Assembly: GCA_964473735.1 (NCBI GenBank) | Contig: CAYYQD010000007.1 | Location: 1-55,656 of the forward strand | Direction: 5' to 3' | Length of the DNA stretch: 55,656 bases | Source: JAADCS01 sp964473735 | GTDB taxonomy: Bacteria; Hydrothermota; Hydrothermia; LBFQ01 | Part shown: in pieces, positions 24,029-31,952 of the stretch | How positions within the stretch are numbered: position 1 is the first letter of the stretch | Layout of the letters: each line of letters opens with the position of its first letter | Notes under the pieces: generated by a model | Database searches by the model: none | What the model was told of the DNA's origin: nothing | What the model saw: the letters and a program-made list of their open reading frames with translations, nothing else | Made by a program: the position numbers and the translations under genes

Positions 24029-24087
24029 CGTACGAAAAGTGCAACCTTTTCAACGCCACGCACCCACGTTCCCGTTGAGTGCGACCT

Positions 24088-24093
24088 TAGAAT
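24088..24093 (+). promoter_or_regulatory. -10 element of the ilvE operon
   Basis: TAGAAT within CCTTAGAAT, 9 bases before the ATG at 24103. An overlapping TATAAA follows at 24093-24098. Confidence 0.6.
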
Positions 24094-24102
24094 ATAAAAC
24101 AG

Positions 24103-25248
24103 ATGTCCGGATACATATACATGCACCGCTGGGAGAAGGGTAGGATCGTAGCCGGGTACGTTCCATGGGATGACGCCAAGATACACGTCCTGTCCCACGT
24201 TATACACTACAGCAGCGGAGTGTTTGAAGGGATCAGGGGGTACGTGACCGACAGGGGCGTCGCCATATTCAGGGGCAGGGACCACTACCGGAGGCTCGTC
24301 AGGTCCGCCAAGATATACCGTATGTTCCCCGAAGACTACGCCCCCGAGGACCTACGCGATGGGGAGCACATAAGCATGGAGAGACTGGTCTCCTACTTCA
24401 TGGACCTCACGAAGGACCTCATCCGCAAGAACTCCCTGTACGAGAAGGCTCAGGAGGTCAGGGAGAGGGGGGAGATGGCCAACCCCTTCGTTTATATAAG
24501 GCCGGTTATATACAGAGGATACGACGTTACGGAGGATCCTATACTCAAGCCTCCCCTGGGCGTGAATCCCCTGAACAACCCCGTGGAGTGGTTCATAGCC
24601 ACCTTCCTGTGGGACGACTACCTGGGCACGGCGGCCATAGAGAGGGGAGCGGACGTCGTAACCTCGGCGTGGGCCAAGAACGCCCCCAGTACCACCCCCT
24701 TCATGGCCAAAGGTGCCTCTAACTACGCCGTAGGTCAGCTCGCCAAGATGGAGGCCGTTCTCTCGGCCATGTTTAAGAGGCCCGACATCAAGAGAAGGTT
24801 CCTCTCCGGCGAGGGTATAACTCCGGACGACCTCTTCCTCCCCGTGGAGAGCGTACAGCTAACCGTCTCCGGGCACGTCGCCGAAGGCACCGGCGAGAAC
24901 ATCTTCATCGTGATGTACGAGGACGGAGATCCCTCCAAGGCCACCATCTATACCCCTCCGCTTTCAGCCTCCATCCTCCCCGGCATAACGAGAGACTCCG
25001 TCATACGGATAGCGAAGGACCTCGGATACCCCGTGGTTGAAACCATGATACCGCGGGAGATGTTATACATAGCCGACGAGGTCTTCTTCACCGGTACGGC
25101 CGCCGAGGTCACCCCCATAAGGAGCGTGGACGGAATACCCGTAGGTGAGGGAAGGCCCGGCCCCGTTACCCTGAAGATAAGGGAGAGATACACCAAGATA
25201 GCGAGGGGACAGCTAGAGGACCCTTACGGCTGGGTAGAGTACGTATGA
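24103..25248 (+). CDS. ilvE: Branched-chain amino acid aminotransferase
   Basis: A fold-type IV PLP aminotransferase interconverting Leu, Ile and Val with their keto acids. HYSSGVFEGIRGY is at 35-47, the PLP lysine is in MAKGASNYAVGQL (Lys203), GHVAEGTGENIFIV is in the C-terminal half and FFTGTAAEVTPI is near the end. At 381 residues it is about 70 longer than the usual enzyme; extra charged helices lie near 100-125 and 215-240. It heads a four-gene operon with overlapping junctions (ATGA into yjbQ). Confidence 0.93.
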   Translation: MSGYIYMHRWEKGRIVAGYVPWDDAKIHVLSHVIHYSSGVFEGIRGYVTDRGVAIFRGRDHYRRLVRSAKIYRMFPEDYAPEDLRDGEHISMERLVSYFMDLTKDLIRKNSLYEKAQEVRERGEMANPFVYIRPVIYRGYDVTEDPILKPPLGVNPLNNPVEWFIATFLWDDYLGTAAIERGADVVTSAWAKNAPSTTPFMAKGASNYAVGQLAKMEAVLSAMFKRPDIKRRFLSGEGITPDDLFLPVESVQLTVSGHVAEGTGENIFIVMYEDGDPSKATIYTPPLSASILPGITRDSVIRIAKDLGYPVVETMIPREMLYIADEVFFTGTAAEVTPIRSVDGIPVGEGRPGPVTLKIRERYTKIARGQLEDPYGWVEYV

Positions 25249-25658
25249 AGACCTACACGAAGTACCTGTGGTTCAACACGCCCACCCGAAGGGCCGTGGT
25301 ACATATAACCGATCAGGTCAGGGAGGCCGTGAGAGAGTCCGGGGTCAAAGAGGGGTTGTGTCTGGTGTCTGCGATGCACCTCACGGCCTCCGTCCTCATA
25401 CAGGACAACGAGTCCGGCCTCCACGAAGATATGTGGGAGTGGTTGGAGAGGCTGGCTCCCTACAGGCCGGATTACAGGCACCACCGTACGGGCGAAGATA
25501 ACGCCGACGCCCATCTGAAGAACCTCCTGACCCACCTTCAGGTCGTACTGCCCATCACCGACGGCGACCTTGACCTCGGTCCGTGGCAGGAGATCTTCTA
25601 CTTTGAGTACGATGGCCAACGTCCCAAACGGGTCGTGGTTAAAATTATCGGTGAATGA
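25245..25658 (+). CDS. YjbQ/UPF0047 family protein
   Basis: A 137-residue single-domain protein with the family motifs AMHLTASVLIQDNES and YRHHRTGEDNADAHLKN, which place His and Asn/Glu residues at a likely metal or phosphate site, and a C-terminal DLGPWQEIFYFEYDG. Members show weak thiamin-phosphate synthase activity in tests, but the natural role is unclear. Its start and stop overlap ilvE and the next gene by 4 bases each. Confidence 0.9.
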   Translation: MKTYTKYLWFNTPTRRAVVHITDQVREAVRESGVKEGLCLVSAMHLTASVLIQDNESGLHEDMWEWLERLAPYRPDYRHHRTGEDNADAHLKNLLTHLQVVLPITDGDLDLGPWQEIFYFEYDGQRPKRVVVKIIGE

Positions 25659-26749
25659 AAAAAGTCGGAGATTTCGGATCGCTTCTAACGGCCATACGGG
25701 CGAGTGCAAACATCGGAGGGGATTTCGTCTGGGAGTTTAAAATAAAGGCCGGAGTAACGGAAGGGCGCTTACTCACTCAAGGGGAGCTCGTCCTCTACGC
25801 TGAGTTTGGAGACAGAAAGGGGATGGATGCCATCAAGGCCCTTGAGGGGTACGACGTCCTAACCTACGAGGTGAAGATATACGAAGGCGAAGTTCCCGAG
25901 TACCATAACGTGCGCCTTAAGGACCTTGAGAGGGTTGAGGTCAGAGCGGAGTACGACTCCATTGAACCCAAGGTCGTTGAGAATAACTTCTACGACCTCC
26001 TGGTCAATATGGAGGAGGAGGAGACGACCGCCCTGATCATGTTCCCTTCGCGGGAGAAGAGCACCATCCTCGCCGCTTTCGTGGGAGGGAAGCTGATAGG
26101 TATAAGGCCCACGGATGAGAACTTTTCAACGGTTGAGCTCTTAGACGAGTTCAGGTCCTACAGAGCCTACTTCCACATCCTTGAGGGGGACTTCGTACCT
26201 TACCTGTCGGGGTACTTCTCTCTGGCCAAAACGGCCGTTGATACTCCCGCCGGAAGCTGGGACTACGATAGGATCGTATCGCACGAGGGCGCCCTTGAGT
26301 CCTTCGGGGCTGGAGACCGCATCTTAGCCGTATCGGACGGGGAGAGGCTCTTACTGGTAATGCGCCCTTCCATACCACCCACCATAACTTCCAAGTTACT
26401 CAAGGAGTTCCAGAAGAAGGGGAGGTTGGTGGATGCCTATCCGGTGGTGGAGATTGAACCCATATTCAAGTACTCTTTCTCCGACATTCACCTGATAAGA
26501 GAGACCTTCAACGACCTGATAAGGGAGTCCCGGAAGCTGGTTGGGGAGATAATATTCAAGATGGCCAGCGATAGGGTTCTGAACTTCGCCCATCCGACGA
26601 ACCCCTATCCGGACGAGTACGCCGAATTCACACAAAACGTGTATAAACAGTACGAGGACGAGATAGCCTCTTTCACGGGGAAGAGGTGGAAGGAGATAAA
26701 GGCCAACGTCCTTAAGGACGTACCGGAACACGTATCTAAGCTCTTCTGA
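25655..26749 (+). CDS. Uncharacterised 364-residue protein
   Basis: A soluble, acidic mixed alpha/beta protein without signal or membrane segments. It opens MKKVGDFGSLLTAIRASANIG, with VTEGRLLTQGELVLYAEFGDRKGMDAIK near 35-62, a style seen in DUF4388-type or roadblock-associated regulatory proteins. A second similar half may begin near NNFYDLLVNMEEEETTALIMF. The C-terminus is helical. I cannot assign a function. It sits inside the ilvE-yjbQ-LPLAT operon. Confidence 0.6.
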   Translation: MKKVGDFGSLLTAIRASANIGGDFVWEFKIKAGVTEGRLLTQGELVLYAEFGDRKGMDAIKALEGYDVLTYEVKIYEGEVPEYHNVRLKDLERVEVRAEYDSIEPKVVENNFYDLLVNMEEEETTALIMFPSREKSTILAAFVGGKLIGIRPTDENFSTVELLDEFRSYRAYFHILEGDFVPYLSGYFSLAKTAVDTPAGSWDYDRIVSHEGALESFGAGDRILAVSDGERLLLVMRPSIPPTITSKLLKEFQKKGRLVDAYPVVEIEPIFKYSFSDIHLIRETFNDLIRESRKLVGEIIFKMASDRVLNFAHPTNPYPDEYAEFTQNVYKQYEDEIASFTGKRWKEIKANVLKDVPEHVSKLF

Positions 26750-26751
26750 GA

Positions 26752-27321
26752 TTGATACTGTACCGCACGTACGACCTCTTGATGGGAAGCCTGAGGGTCA
26801 GGGTGGTGGGTAAAGTGTTTGAGGAAGGACAGCCCACCCTCTTCTTCTTCTGGCACAGAAATCTGTTTCCCCTGCCGCATATCTTCCGGAACTCTCCCAT
26901 AAAGGTGATGGTGTCGCCGAGCAGGGACGGAAGGAGGATCGGGGACCTCGTCCTGCGTAAAGGGCTGGGTGTGATATGGTCCTCCCAGTACAAGGCCCCT
27001 ATAAAGGGGGTAGTTGGGGTGCTCCGGGCGATAAGGGGGGGATGGAACGTGGCGATAACGCCCGACGGACCGAGGGGGCCGGCCCGTACCTTTAAGGACG
27101 GTACCTTCTCCATGTACAGGAGATTGGGGGTTCGTACCGTATTCGTCGGCGTGGCCTTTTCTTCGGCATACACCCTTCCATCATGGGACTCCTTTCGGGT
27201 CCCTATGCCCTTCTCCTCCGTATCCGTACTGGTTAGGGAGGCCTATCCGGAGACACCGGAGGAGGCTTCACAGACCCTGAACCGCCTTGACCTTGAGGCC
27301 TTCAACTACTTAGAGATATGA
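26752..27321 (+). CDS. DUF374 lysophospholipid acyltransferase-like protein
   Basis: A 189-residue member of the DUF374/LPLAT group. It carries FFFWHRNLFPLPH at about 31-43 (catalytic-type His), VMVSPSRDGRRIG at about 53-65 and ITPDGPRGPARTFKDGT at about 101-117. These enzymes act on lipid A precursors or phospholipids at the membrane. A TTG start two bases after the previous stop is used. It is the last gene of the ilvE operon. Confidence 0.85.
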   Translation: MILYRTYDLLMGSLRVRVVGKVFEEGQPTLFFFWHRNLFPLPHIFRNSPIKVMVSPSRDGRRIGDLVLRKGLGVIWSSQYKAPIKGVVGVLRAIRGGWNVAITPDGPRGPARTFKDGTFSMYRRLGVRTVFVGVAFSSAYTLPSWDSFRVPMPFSSVSVLVREAYPETPEEASQTLNRLDLEAFNYLEI

Positions 27322-27796
27322 CCGGTGGTCGTGTCTTACTCCGGGTATAGGTGAGGCCCTCCTACCGTTCCAGAGACTGAAGATCCCCCGGATACGTTTG
27401 GGGGTCGTAGTATGGGATAAGGGTGTTCTAAGGTAGAGATATCTCCACCCTTTACGGTGAAAGTGCCACAGAAAGCCAGCGTCTATATGGTCGGGGCCGT
27501 CCGACGTTCAAAAGGGGTATTCAAAAGCAGTTGCGCGGTCAGACGGGAGGTACGATCCCAAAATGGGAAGTATCAGGTTCCCTATACCCTCCGTTTCTTC
27601 GTTATCCGCCCCACTCTCTTCCCTCCTCCGGTCTTTGGGGGGATGCTACCCGACGTTTTCACCGGATATTCTTACACACGGAAGAGTCGTCTAAGATTCG
27701 CCGCACGTTCCGATAAGAGATGCTTCCCTTTACGTACCTTAACCTCATTCGTCCTGTAATTCAACCGCTGGCCGTGTCGGTGTGGGCGAGCATAAC
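27322..27796. other. Longest clear intergenic stretch
   Basis: Nearly 500 bases before copA with no credible gene. A few tiny hairpins are present (for example TCCCA/TGGGA at 27556-27568), but no recognised ncRNA, riboswitch or repeat. An unrecognised RNA gene is possible. Confidence 0.4.
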
Positions 27797-27813
27797 TACT
27801 ATCATGTTTAGTA
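27797..27813 (+). promoter_or_regulatory. Candidate operator upstream of copA
   Basis: Inverted repeat TACTA-N7-TAGTA, about 10 bases upstream of the -10, in the position of a repressor or activator site. The regulator is unknown. Confidence 0.3.
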
Positions 27814-27822
27814 TTTCCCCCT

Positions 27823-27833
27823 TACAATAGAAT
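27823..27833 (+). promoter_or_regulatory. -10 element of copA
   Basis: Overlapping TACAAT (27823-27828) and TAGAAT (27828-27833), 8 and 3 bases before the GTG at 27837. TACAAT has the more usual spacing. Confidence 0.5.
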
Positions 27834-27836
27834 CCC

Positions 27837-30071
27837 GTGGAAAGCGTAAAGGAAGCCAAAAGGGTCGTTCTCCCCGTCAGGGGAATGACCTGCTCGTCCT
27901 GTGCTAAGACCGTTGAGACGGTCCTCCTGAAGATGGACAGTGTGAAAGGGGTGGAGGTGGATTTCGCCGGTGGTAAGGCGGTGATAGAGCTGGATGGGAC
28001 CCTTAACCTGTCGGAGGCCGCCCGGAGGGTCAGGGAGATGGGGTACGTTCTGGTGTACGACGAGGTACGTATAACCCTGATGGGGGCCTCCGAGAGCGAC
28101 ACCCACACAGTCGCCGGCAAGGTGAAAGACCTCCCCGGCGTCGTAGCGGCCTATCCCGTCGGGGAAAGCGTGATAGTGCAGTTCTCACCAATTCAGACTG
28201 ACGCCCACGCCATCCTCTCCGTTGTAAAGGGACTGGGCTTTCAATTCAGCGTTGAAGGGGTAAAGGAGGAGCGAAGAAGGGAACTCACCCTCCCCGTGCG
28301 CTTCCTCCTGTCCTTGCCTCCCACGGTGGGTGTGGTCTTGGGTCATCACCTCGGAGTTTATCCCTTCACCTACCCCGCGGTTCAGGGGGTACTTTCGGCC
28401 TTCGTGGTCCTCTTCTGCGGCTGGCCGATAGTCAGGTCGGGGTTAGGGGCCCTGCGGGTGCTCTCCCCCAACATGAACACCCTGATAGGCTTAGGATCCG
28501 TAATAGCCCTGCTCTCCGGGAACTTCTCCCCCGCAGCCATGATAATCTCCCTCATCCTCTTCGGCAAGAGTATAGAGGAGAGGGCGAGGAAGAGGGCCTA
28601 CGCCGAGCTGGGAGGTCTCATAGAGAGCATACCGTCCCTGTGTCGGGTTGAGAGGGAGGGGAAAGAGGTTGAGGTACCGTGTGAGGAGGTTATGGAGGGG
28701 GAGCGGGTGCTCGTGCCCGCAGGTGAGAGGGTGCCGGTTGATGGCAGAGTGATTGAGGGAGAGGGGGAGGTGTCTCTTGCGCTTCTGACGGGGGAGAGTG
28801 CGCCCGTACCCGTAAAACCCGGTGATAAGGTTCTGGCCGGCTCCGTCCTTACGGACGGGTACCTGAAGGTTGAGGTGGAGAGGGTAGGGAGCGACACCTT
28901 CATCGGTGGCATAAGGCGGATGGTCTTAGAGGCCCAGAACCGTAAGGGGGAGATCCAGAGGATGGCCGACAGGGTCTCCGGCTACTTCGTCTATGCCGTC
29001 GGCGGTGTAGCACTTCTAACCTTTGTGGGCTGGCTCATCGCGGGCCATTCCCTATCCTCCGCCCTCCTTGCCGCCGTATCCGTGATGGTGGTGGCCTGCC
29101 CCTGTGCCCTCGGTATAGCGACCCCCTTAGTCTTCGCCGTGGCGACGGCCATAGCCGGAAGGAGGGGGATCCTCCTTAAAGGGGCGGACGTCCTTGAGAG
29201 GGGAAGGGGGATAAGGTTCGTGGTCTTTGATAAAACCGGAACCCTGACCCTCGGTCTGCCGGAAGTGGCACGGTACGAGGGGCCGGAGGCTCTGCTACCC
29301 TACGCCTACTCCTTAGCCCGCCGCAGTCAGCACCCCTACTCAAGGGCTATAGTGCGCTTTGTGAAGGGTAAAAAGTTCCGGGTAAGAGACTTCAAGGTAG
29401 TGCCCGGTAAGGGTCTGGAGGGGACGGTTGAGGGAAAGAGGGTCCGCCTCGGAAAGGCAGCTTTCGTAGGGGCAGAGGGGGAGGGGGTGTTCGTCTCCGT
29501 TGAGGGCGTGGGGGTGGGGAGGTTCGTGGTTGAGGACCCTATCCGCCCGGAGGCGGAGGAGGTGGTGAAGGCTCTGAATACCATGGGGAAGGAGGTGGTG
29601 GTGCTTAGCGGTGACTCCGAGGAGGCCGTCAGAAGGGTCGCGGAGAGGGTGGGGGCCCACTCCTACGTGGCCGGGGTCCTGCCGGAGGGAAAGGTGGAGT
29701 ACGTGAAGAGGCTCAAAGAAAAGGGTAAGGTACTCTTCGTAGGGGACGGAATAAACGACGCCCCCGTATTGGCCGTGGCAGACGTCGGCGTAGCGATGGG
29801 CTCGGCCTCGGATATGGCCGCGCTGTCGGGGGACGCCGTGCTGATACGGAGCGACCTGCGGGGCGTTCCCTTCCTCGTGAGGCTACTTGAGGCCTCGTAC
29901 CTCAAGGTCGTACAGAACTTAGGATGGGCCTTCCTGTACAACTCCCTACTCGTCCCCTTAGCCGCCTTTGGAAAGGTGGCACCGGAGTGGGCGGCCCTCG
30001 CCATGAGTACCAGCTCAATAAGCGTCGTACTGAACTCTCTCGCTTTACGGTTGAGGTTCAGGGGGTACTAA
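27837..30071 (+). CDS. copA: Heavy-metal (copper) P-type ATPase
   Basis: A 744-residue P1B ATPase. The N-terminal heavy-metal domain has GMTCSSC at about 16-22. A second domain-like stretch (about 80-150) has lost its CxxC. The membrane CPC motif is near 420-422 (VACPCALG), the phosphorylated Asp is in DKTGTLT near 465 and GDGINDAP is near 636. The CPC motif implies monovalent copper export from the cytoplasm. It starts with GTG directly after a -10 and a possible operator; it stops one base short of a convergent small gene. Confidence 0.93.
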   Translation: MESVKEAKRVVLPVRGMTCSSCAKTVETVLLKMDSVKGVEVDFAGGKAVIELDGTLNLSEAARRVREMGYVLVYDEVRITLMGASESDTHTVAGKVKDLPGVVAAYPVGESVIVQFSPIQTDAHAILSVVKGLGFQFSVEGVKEERRRELTLPVRFLLSLPPTVGVVLGHHLGVYPFTYPAVQGVLSAFVVLFCGWPIVRSGLGALRVLSPNMNTLIGLGSVIALLSGNFSPAAMIISLILFGKSIEERARKRAYAELGGLIESIPSLCRVEREGKEVEVPCEEVMEGERVLVPAGERVPVDGRVIEGEGEVSLALLTGESAPVPVKPGDKVLAGSVLTDGYLKVEVERVGSDTFIGGIRRMVLEAQNRKGEIQRMADRVSGYFVYAVGGVALLTFVGWLIAGHSLSSALLAAVSVMVVACPCALGIATPLVFAVATAIAGRRGILLKGADVLERGRGIRFVVFDKTGTLTLGLPEVARYEGPEALLPYAYSLARRSQHPYSRAIVRFVKGKKFRVRDFKVVPGKGLEGTVEGKRVRLGKAAFVGAEGEGVFVSVEGVGVGRFVVEDPIRPEAEEVVKALNTMGKEVVVLSGDSEEAVRRVAERVGAHSYVAGVLPEGKVEYVKRLKEKGKVLFVGDGINDAPVLAVADVGVAMGSASDMAALSGDAVLIRSDLRGVPFLVRLLEASYLKVVQNLGWAFLYNSLLVPLAAFGKVAPEWAALAMSTSSISVVLNSLALRLRFRGY

Positions 30072-30072
30072 C

Positions 30073-30318
30073 CTACCTTCCGCGCCCTTTAAGGCCCCCT
30101 ATCTGCTCACGGAGTATGGTCAGTATCAGGGGTATCTGCTCCTTTACGGCCTCCTCGTCCATTCCGGCGTCCAGCTCACCGACCAGGGAGTCGGCTACGT
30201 CTCGTAGGAGGCTCAGAAGTCCCCTGTAGAAGTCCGTGGAGGATATTTCCCCCTTACTCCTGCGTGCTATCAGGTCCTTCAGTGTGCTCTCCATTTCCGA
30301 GGCCTTCCTCTCAGCCAT
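30073..30318 (-). CDS. Small helical protein paired with a roadblock protein
   Basis: An 81-residue, highly charged all-helical protein (ASEMESTLKDLIARRSKG; DEEAVKEQIPLILTILREQI) with no recognised domain. It lies 6 bases downstream of the roadblock/LC7 gene on the same strand and probably shares its transcript. A partner or accessory role to the roadblock protein is inference from adjacency. Confidence 0.6.
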   Translation of the reverse strand: MAERKASEMESTLKDLIARRSKGEISSTDFYRGLLSLLRDVADSLVGELDAGMDEEAVKEQIPLILTILREQIGGLKGRGR

Positions 30319-30324
30319 GGCTTT

Positions 30325-30705
30325 TTATTGATTGAGGACCTTATCGGTTATTCCCTTTAGATCCTCCAGCATCTTGCGTGCGTTCATGAGGACCATTCCC
30401 GTCATTACGCCGGGTAGGGTCTCAACTCCCAATACGAGGTCCCCGAGGGGGAATATGTGGAGGCTTCCCTCCTCAAGGTGGGCGGTTATCTCCTTCGGCT
30501 CTCCCAGGTCAGTAGACCTACCGGACTTCTTTACCAGAGCGAAAACGGCGGATATTATGGCGGAGACCATATCCGGGTCAAATACCCTGTCCGAATAGTA
30601 CGCGTAGGTCAATCCTTCAGGGGTGGCCAAGACCACCCCCATCACCCCTTCGGTGTCAGCGACGAAGCGCCGCAGTCTCTCTTCAATCTCGTGGATAGCA
30701 GCCAT
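30325..30705 (-). CDS. Roadblock/LC7-domain protein
   Basis: A 126-residue roadblock/LC7 fold: a helix, then GVMGVVLATPEGLTYAYYS at about 20-38, a central amphipathic helix (DPDMVSAIISAVFALVKK), HIFPLGDLVLGVET and a final helix. Bacterial members often regulate Ras-like GTPases of the MglA type, but no such GTPase is nearby. TATAAT lies 9 bases before the ATG; the gene is divergent from the LpxH-like gene. Confidence 0.8.
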   Translation of the reverse strand: MAAIHEIEERLRRFVADTEGVMGVVLATPEGLTYAYYSDRVFDPDMVSAIISAVFALVKKSGRSTDLGEPKEITAHLEEGSLHIFPLGDLVLGVETLPGVMTGMVLMNARKMLEDLKGITDKVLNQ

Positions 30706-30714
30706 AAGGCATCT

Positions 30715-30720
30715 ATTATA
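30715..30720 (-). promoter_or_regulatory. -10 element of the roadblock gene
   Basis: TATAAT on the minus strand, 9 bases before the ATG at 30705. Confidence 0.6.
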
Positions 30721-30759
30721 TATCTGGACCGTACTATTTTGTTTGGTAGGTGTCCCCCT

Positions 30760-30765
30760 TAGAAT
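30760..30765 (+). promoter_or_regulatory. -10 element of the LpxH-like gene
   Basis: TAGAAT within CCTTAGAAT, 9 bases before the GTG at 30775. Confidence 0.6.
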
Positions 30766-30774
30766 GGGAATTCC

Positions 30775-31488
30775 GTGGAGGTCTTAGCGGTCTCGGACTC
30801 CCACCTGTTTCACGGCACGGAGGAGAGGGAGAGGTCTCTGGTGTCCCTCCTTGAGAGGGAGAGGTACGATCTCCTCGTCCTCCTTGGGGACATGTACGAC
30901 TTCTGGTACGAATACAGGAGCGTGGTACCCCGCTACGCCTCCCTCTTCACCGCTACCGTCATAACCCTGGCCAGACGGAGGGAGGTGCATTACGTCTCCG
31001 GAAACCACGACGCGTGGGTGGGGGACTTCTGGAAGGGGAACGGCGTGAAGGTCCATAGGTACGGCTTCCAGAGGACCATAAACGGTGTGCGCTACCTCTT
31101 TACCCACGGGGATTACCTGTTCGGCAGCCGGAAACCGGGCCTCATACGGGCGATATTCCACAGCAGGTGGGCGAACCTCCTCTTCTCCCTACTGCACCCG
31201 GACGTCGGTGTTCTGCTCGCCAGCAGACTGTCTAAAGAGAGTCGCAAGCGGGAGGAGGAGTTTGACTTCAGCCGCATAGACAGGACGGTGTCGGAGAAAG
31301 GTATAGACGTTCTGGTATCGGGACACCTCCACCTACCCACCGTGAGAGAGATAGACGGTAAGGTCTTCGCCTGCCCCGGGGACTGGATGGAACACTTCAC
31401 TTACCTCAAGATAAAGGGGAGGAGGATAGAGATAAGGGACAGGGAGGGAAAGGTTCTCCTGTGGAGGGAGGTGGAAGTTCCTCCGTAG
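30775..31488 (+). CDS. LpxH-like UDP-2,3-diacylglucosamine diphosphatase / metallophosphoesterase
   Basis: A 237-residue calcineurin-type phosphoesterase with all five metal motifs: SDSHLF near 7, GDMYDFW near 38, GNHDAW near 76, FTHGDYLFG near 105 and SGHLHLP near 182. The GDMYDFWYEY and RTINGVRYLFTHGD segments resemble LpxH-like enzymes of lipid A synthesis, so hydrolysis of a UDP-diacylglucosamine is likely. The GTG start is fixed by TAGAAT. Its TAG stop forms part of the -10 of the cupin gene. Confidence 0.82.
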   Translation: MEVLAVSDSHLFHGTEERERSLVSLLERERYDLLVLLGDMYDFWYEYRSVVPRYASLFTATVITLARRREVHYVSGNHDAWVGDFWKGNGVKVHRYGFQRTINGVRYLFTHGDYLFGSRKPGLIRAIFHSRWANLLFSLLHPDVGVLLASRLSKESRKREEEFDFSRIDRTVSEKGIDVLVSGHLHLPTVREIDGKVFACPGDWMEHFTYLKIKGRRIEIRDREGKVLLWREVEVPP

Positions 31489-31491
31489 AAT
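31486..31491 (+). promoter_or_regulatory. -10 element of the cupin gene, sharing a stop codon
   Basis: TAGAAT, 7 bases before the GTG at 31499; TAG is the stop codon of the LpxH-like gene. Confidence 0.55.
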
Positions 31492-31498
31492 CACGGGC

Positions 31499-31939
31499 GT
31501 GAAGCGGAAGGAGATGCCCGTCTATATGCCCTACGACGGCGAGACCTGGCCCGACGGGTACCCCATGAGGTACCGCCCTTACGTGAAGAAGGTCGTACTG
31601 TTGGGGAAACGGAACGGCCTGAAGTTTGAGGTCAGGTACTTTGAGATCCAGCCGGGGTACGCCTCGTCCCTTGAAAAACACGAACACCAGCACGCCGTTA
31701 TGGTGCTGAAGGGTAAAGGGTACGTCTTCGTGAAGGACAGGCTCTACGAGGTCAAGCCCTACGACGTTATATGGGTCCCACCGTGGACCCCCCACCAGCT
31801 CATAGCCCACGAGGAGGAGCCTCTGGGGTTCCTGTGCATAGTTGATGTTGATCGGGACAGGCCCTCCCCCCTCTCGGAGGAGGAGCTGAACTTCATACGG
31901 AACCACCCGGAGCTCTCTAAAAAGGTACGACTACCGTAG
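31499..31939 (+). CDS. Cupin-domain protein
   Basis: A 146-residue single-domain cupin. The metal-binding motif is LEKHEHQHAVMVLKGKG at about 60-76, and the second motif is PYDVIWVPPWTPHQLIAHE at about 87-105. The ligands appear to be His, His/Gln, Glu and His. It could be a small-molecule isomerase or dioxygenase, or a binding protein; the substrate is unknown. It is flanked on both sides by stop-codon/-10 overlaps. Confidence 0.8.
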   Translation: MKRKEMPVYMPYDGETWPDGYPMRYRPYVKKVVLLGKRNGLKFEVRYFEIQPGYASSLEKHEHQHAVMVLKGKGYVFVKDRLYEVKPYDVIWVPPWTPHQLIAHEEEPLGFLCIVDVDRDRPSPLSEEELNFIRNHPELSKKVRLP

Positions 31940-31942
31940 AAT
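31937..31942 (+). promoter_or_regulatory. -10 element of the LolC-like gene, sharing a stop codon
   Basis: TAGAAT, 10 bases before the GTG at 31953; TAG is the cupin stop codon. Confidence 0.5.
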
Positions 31943-31952
31943 AGAACACTCT

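Noticed and set aside
24016..24285. N-terminal 90 codons of the long ubiA frame
   Set aside because: They lie opposite the ilvE start and its promoter; UbiA homology begins at the GTG at 24015.
27322..27796. tmRNA, RNase P RNA, SRP RNA or a riboswitch in the long intergenic stretch
   Set aside because: I looked for their conserved core sequences and did not see them; an unknown RNA cannot be excluded.
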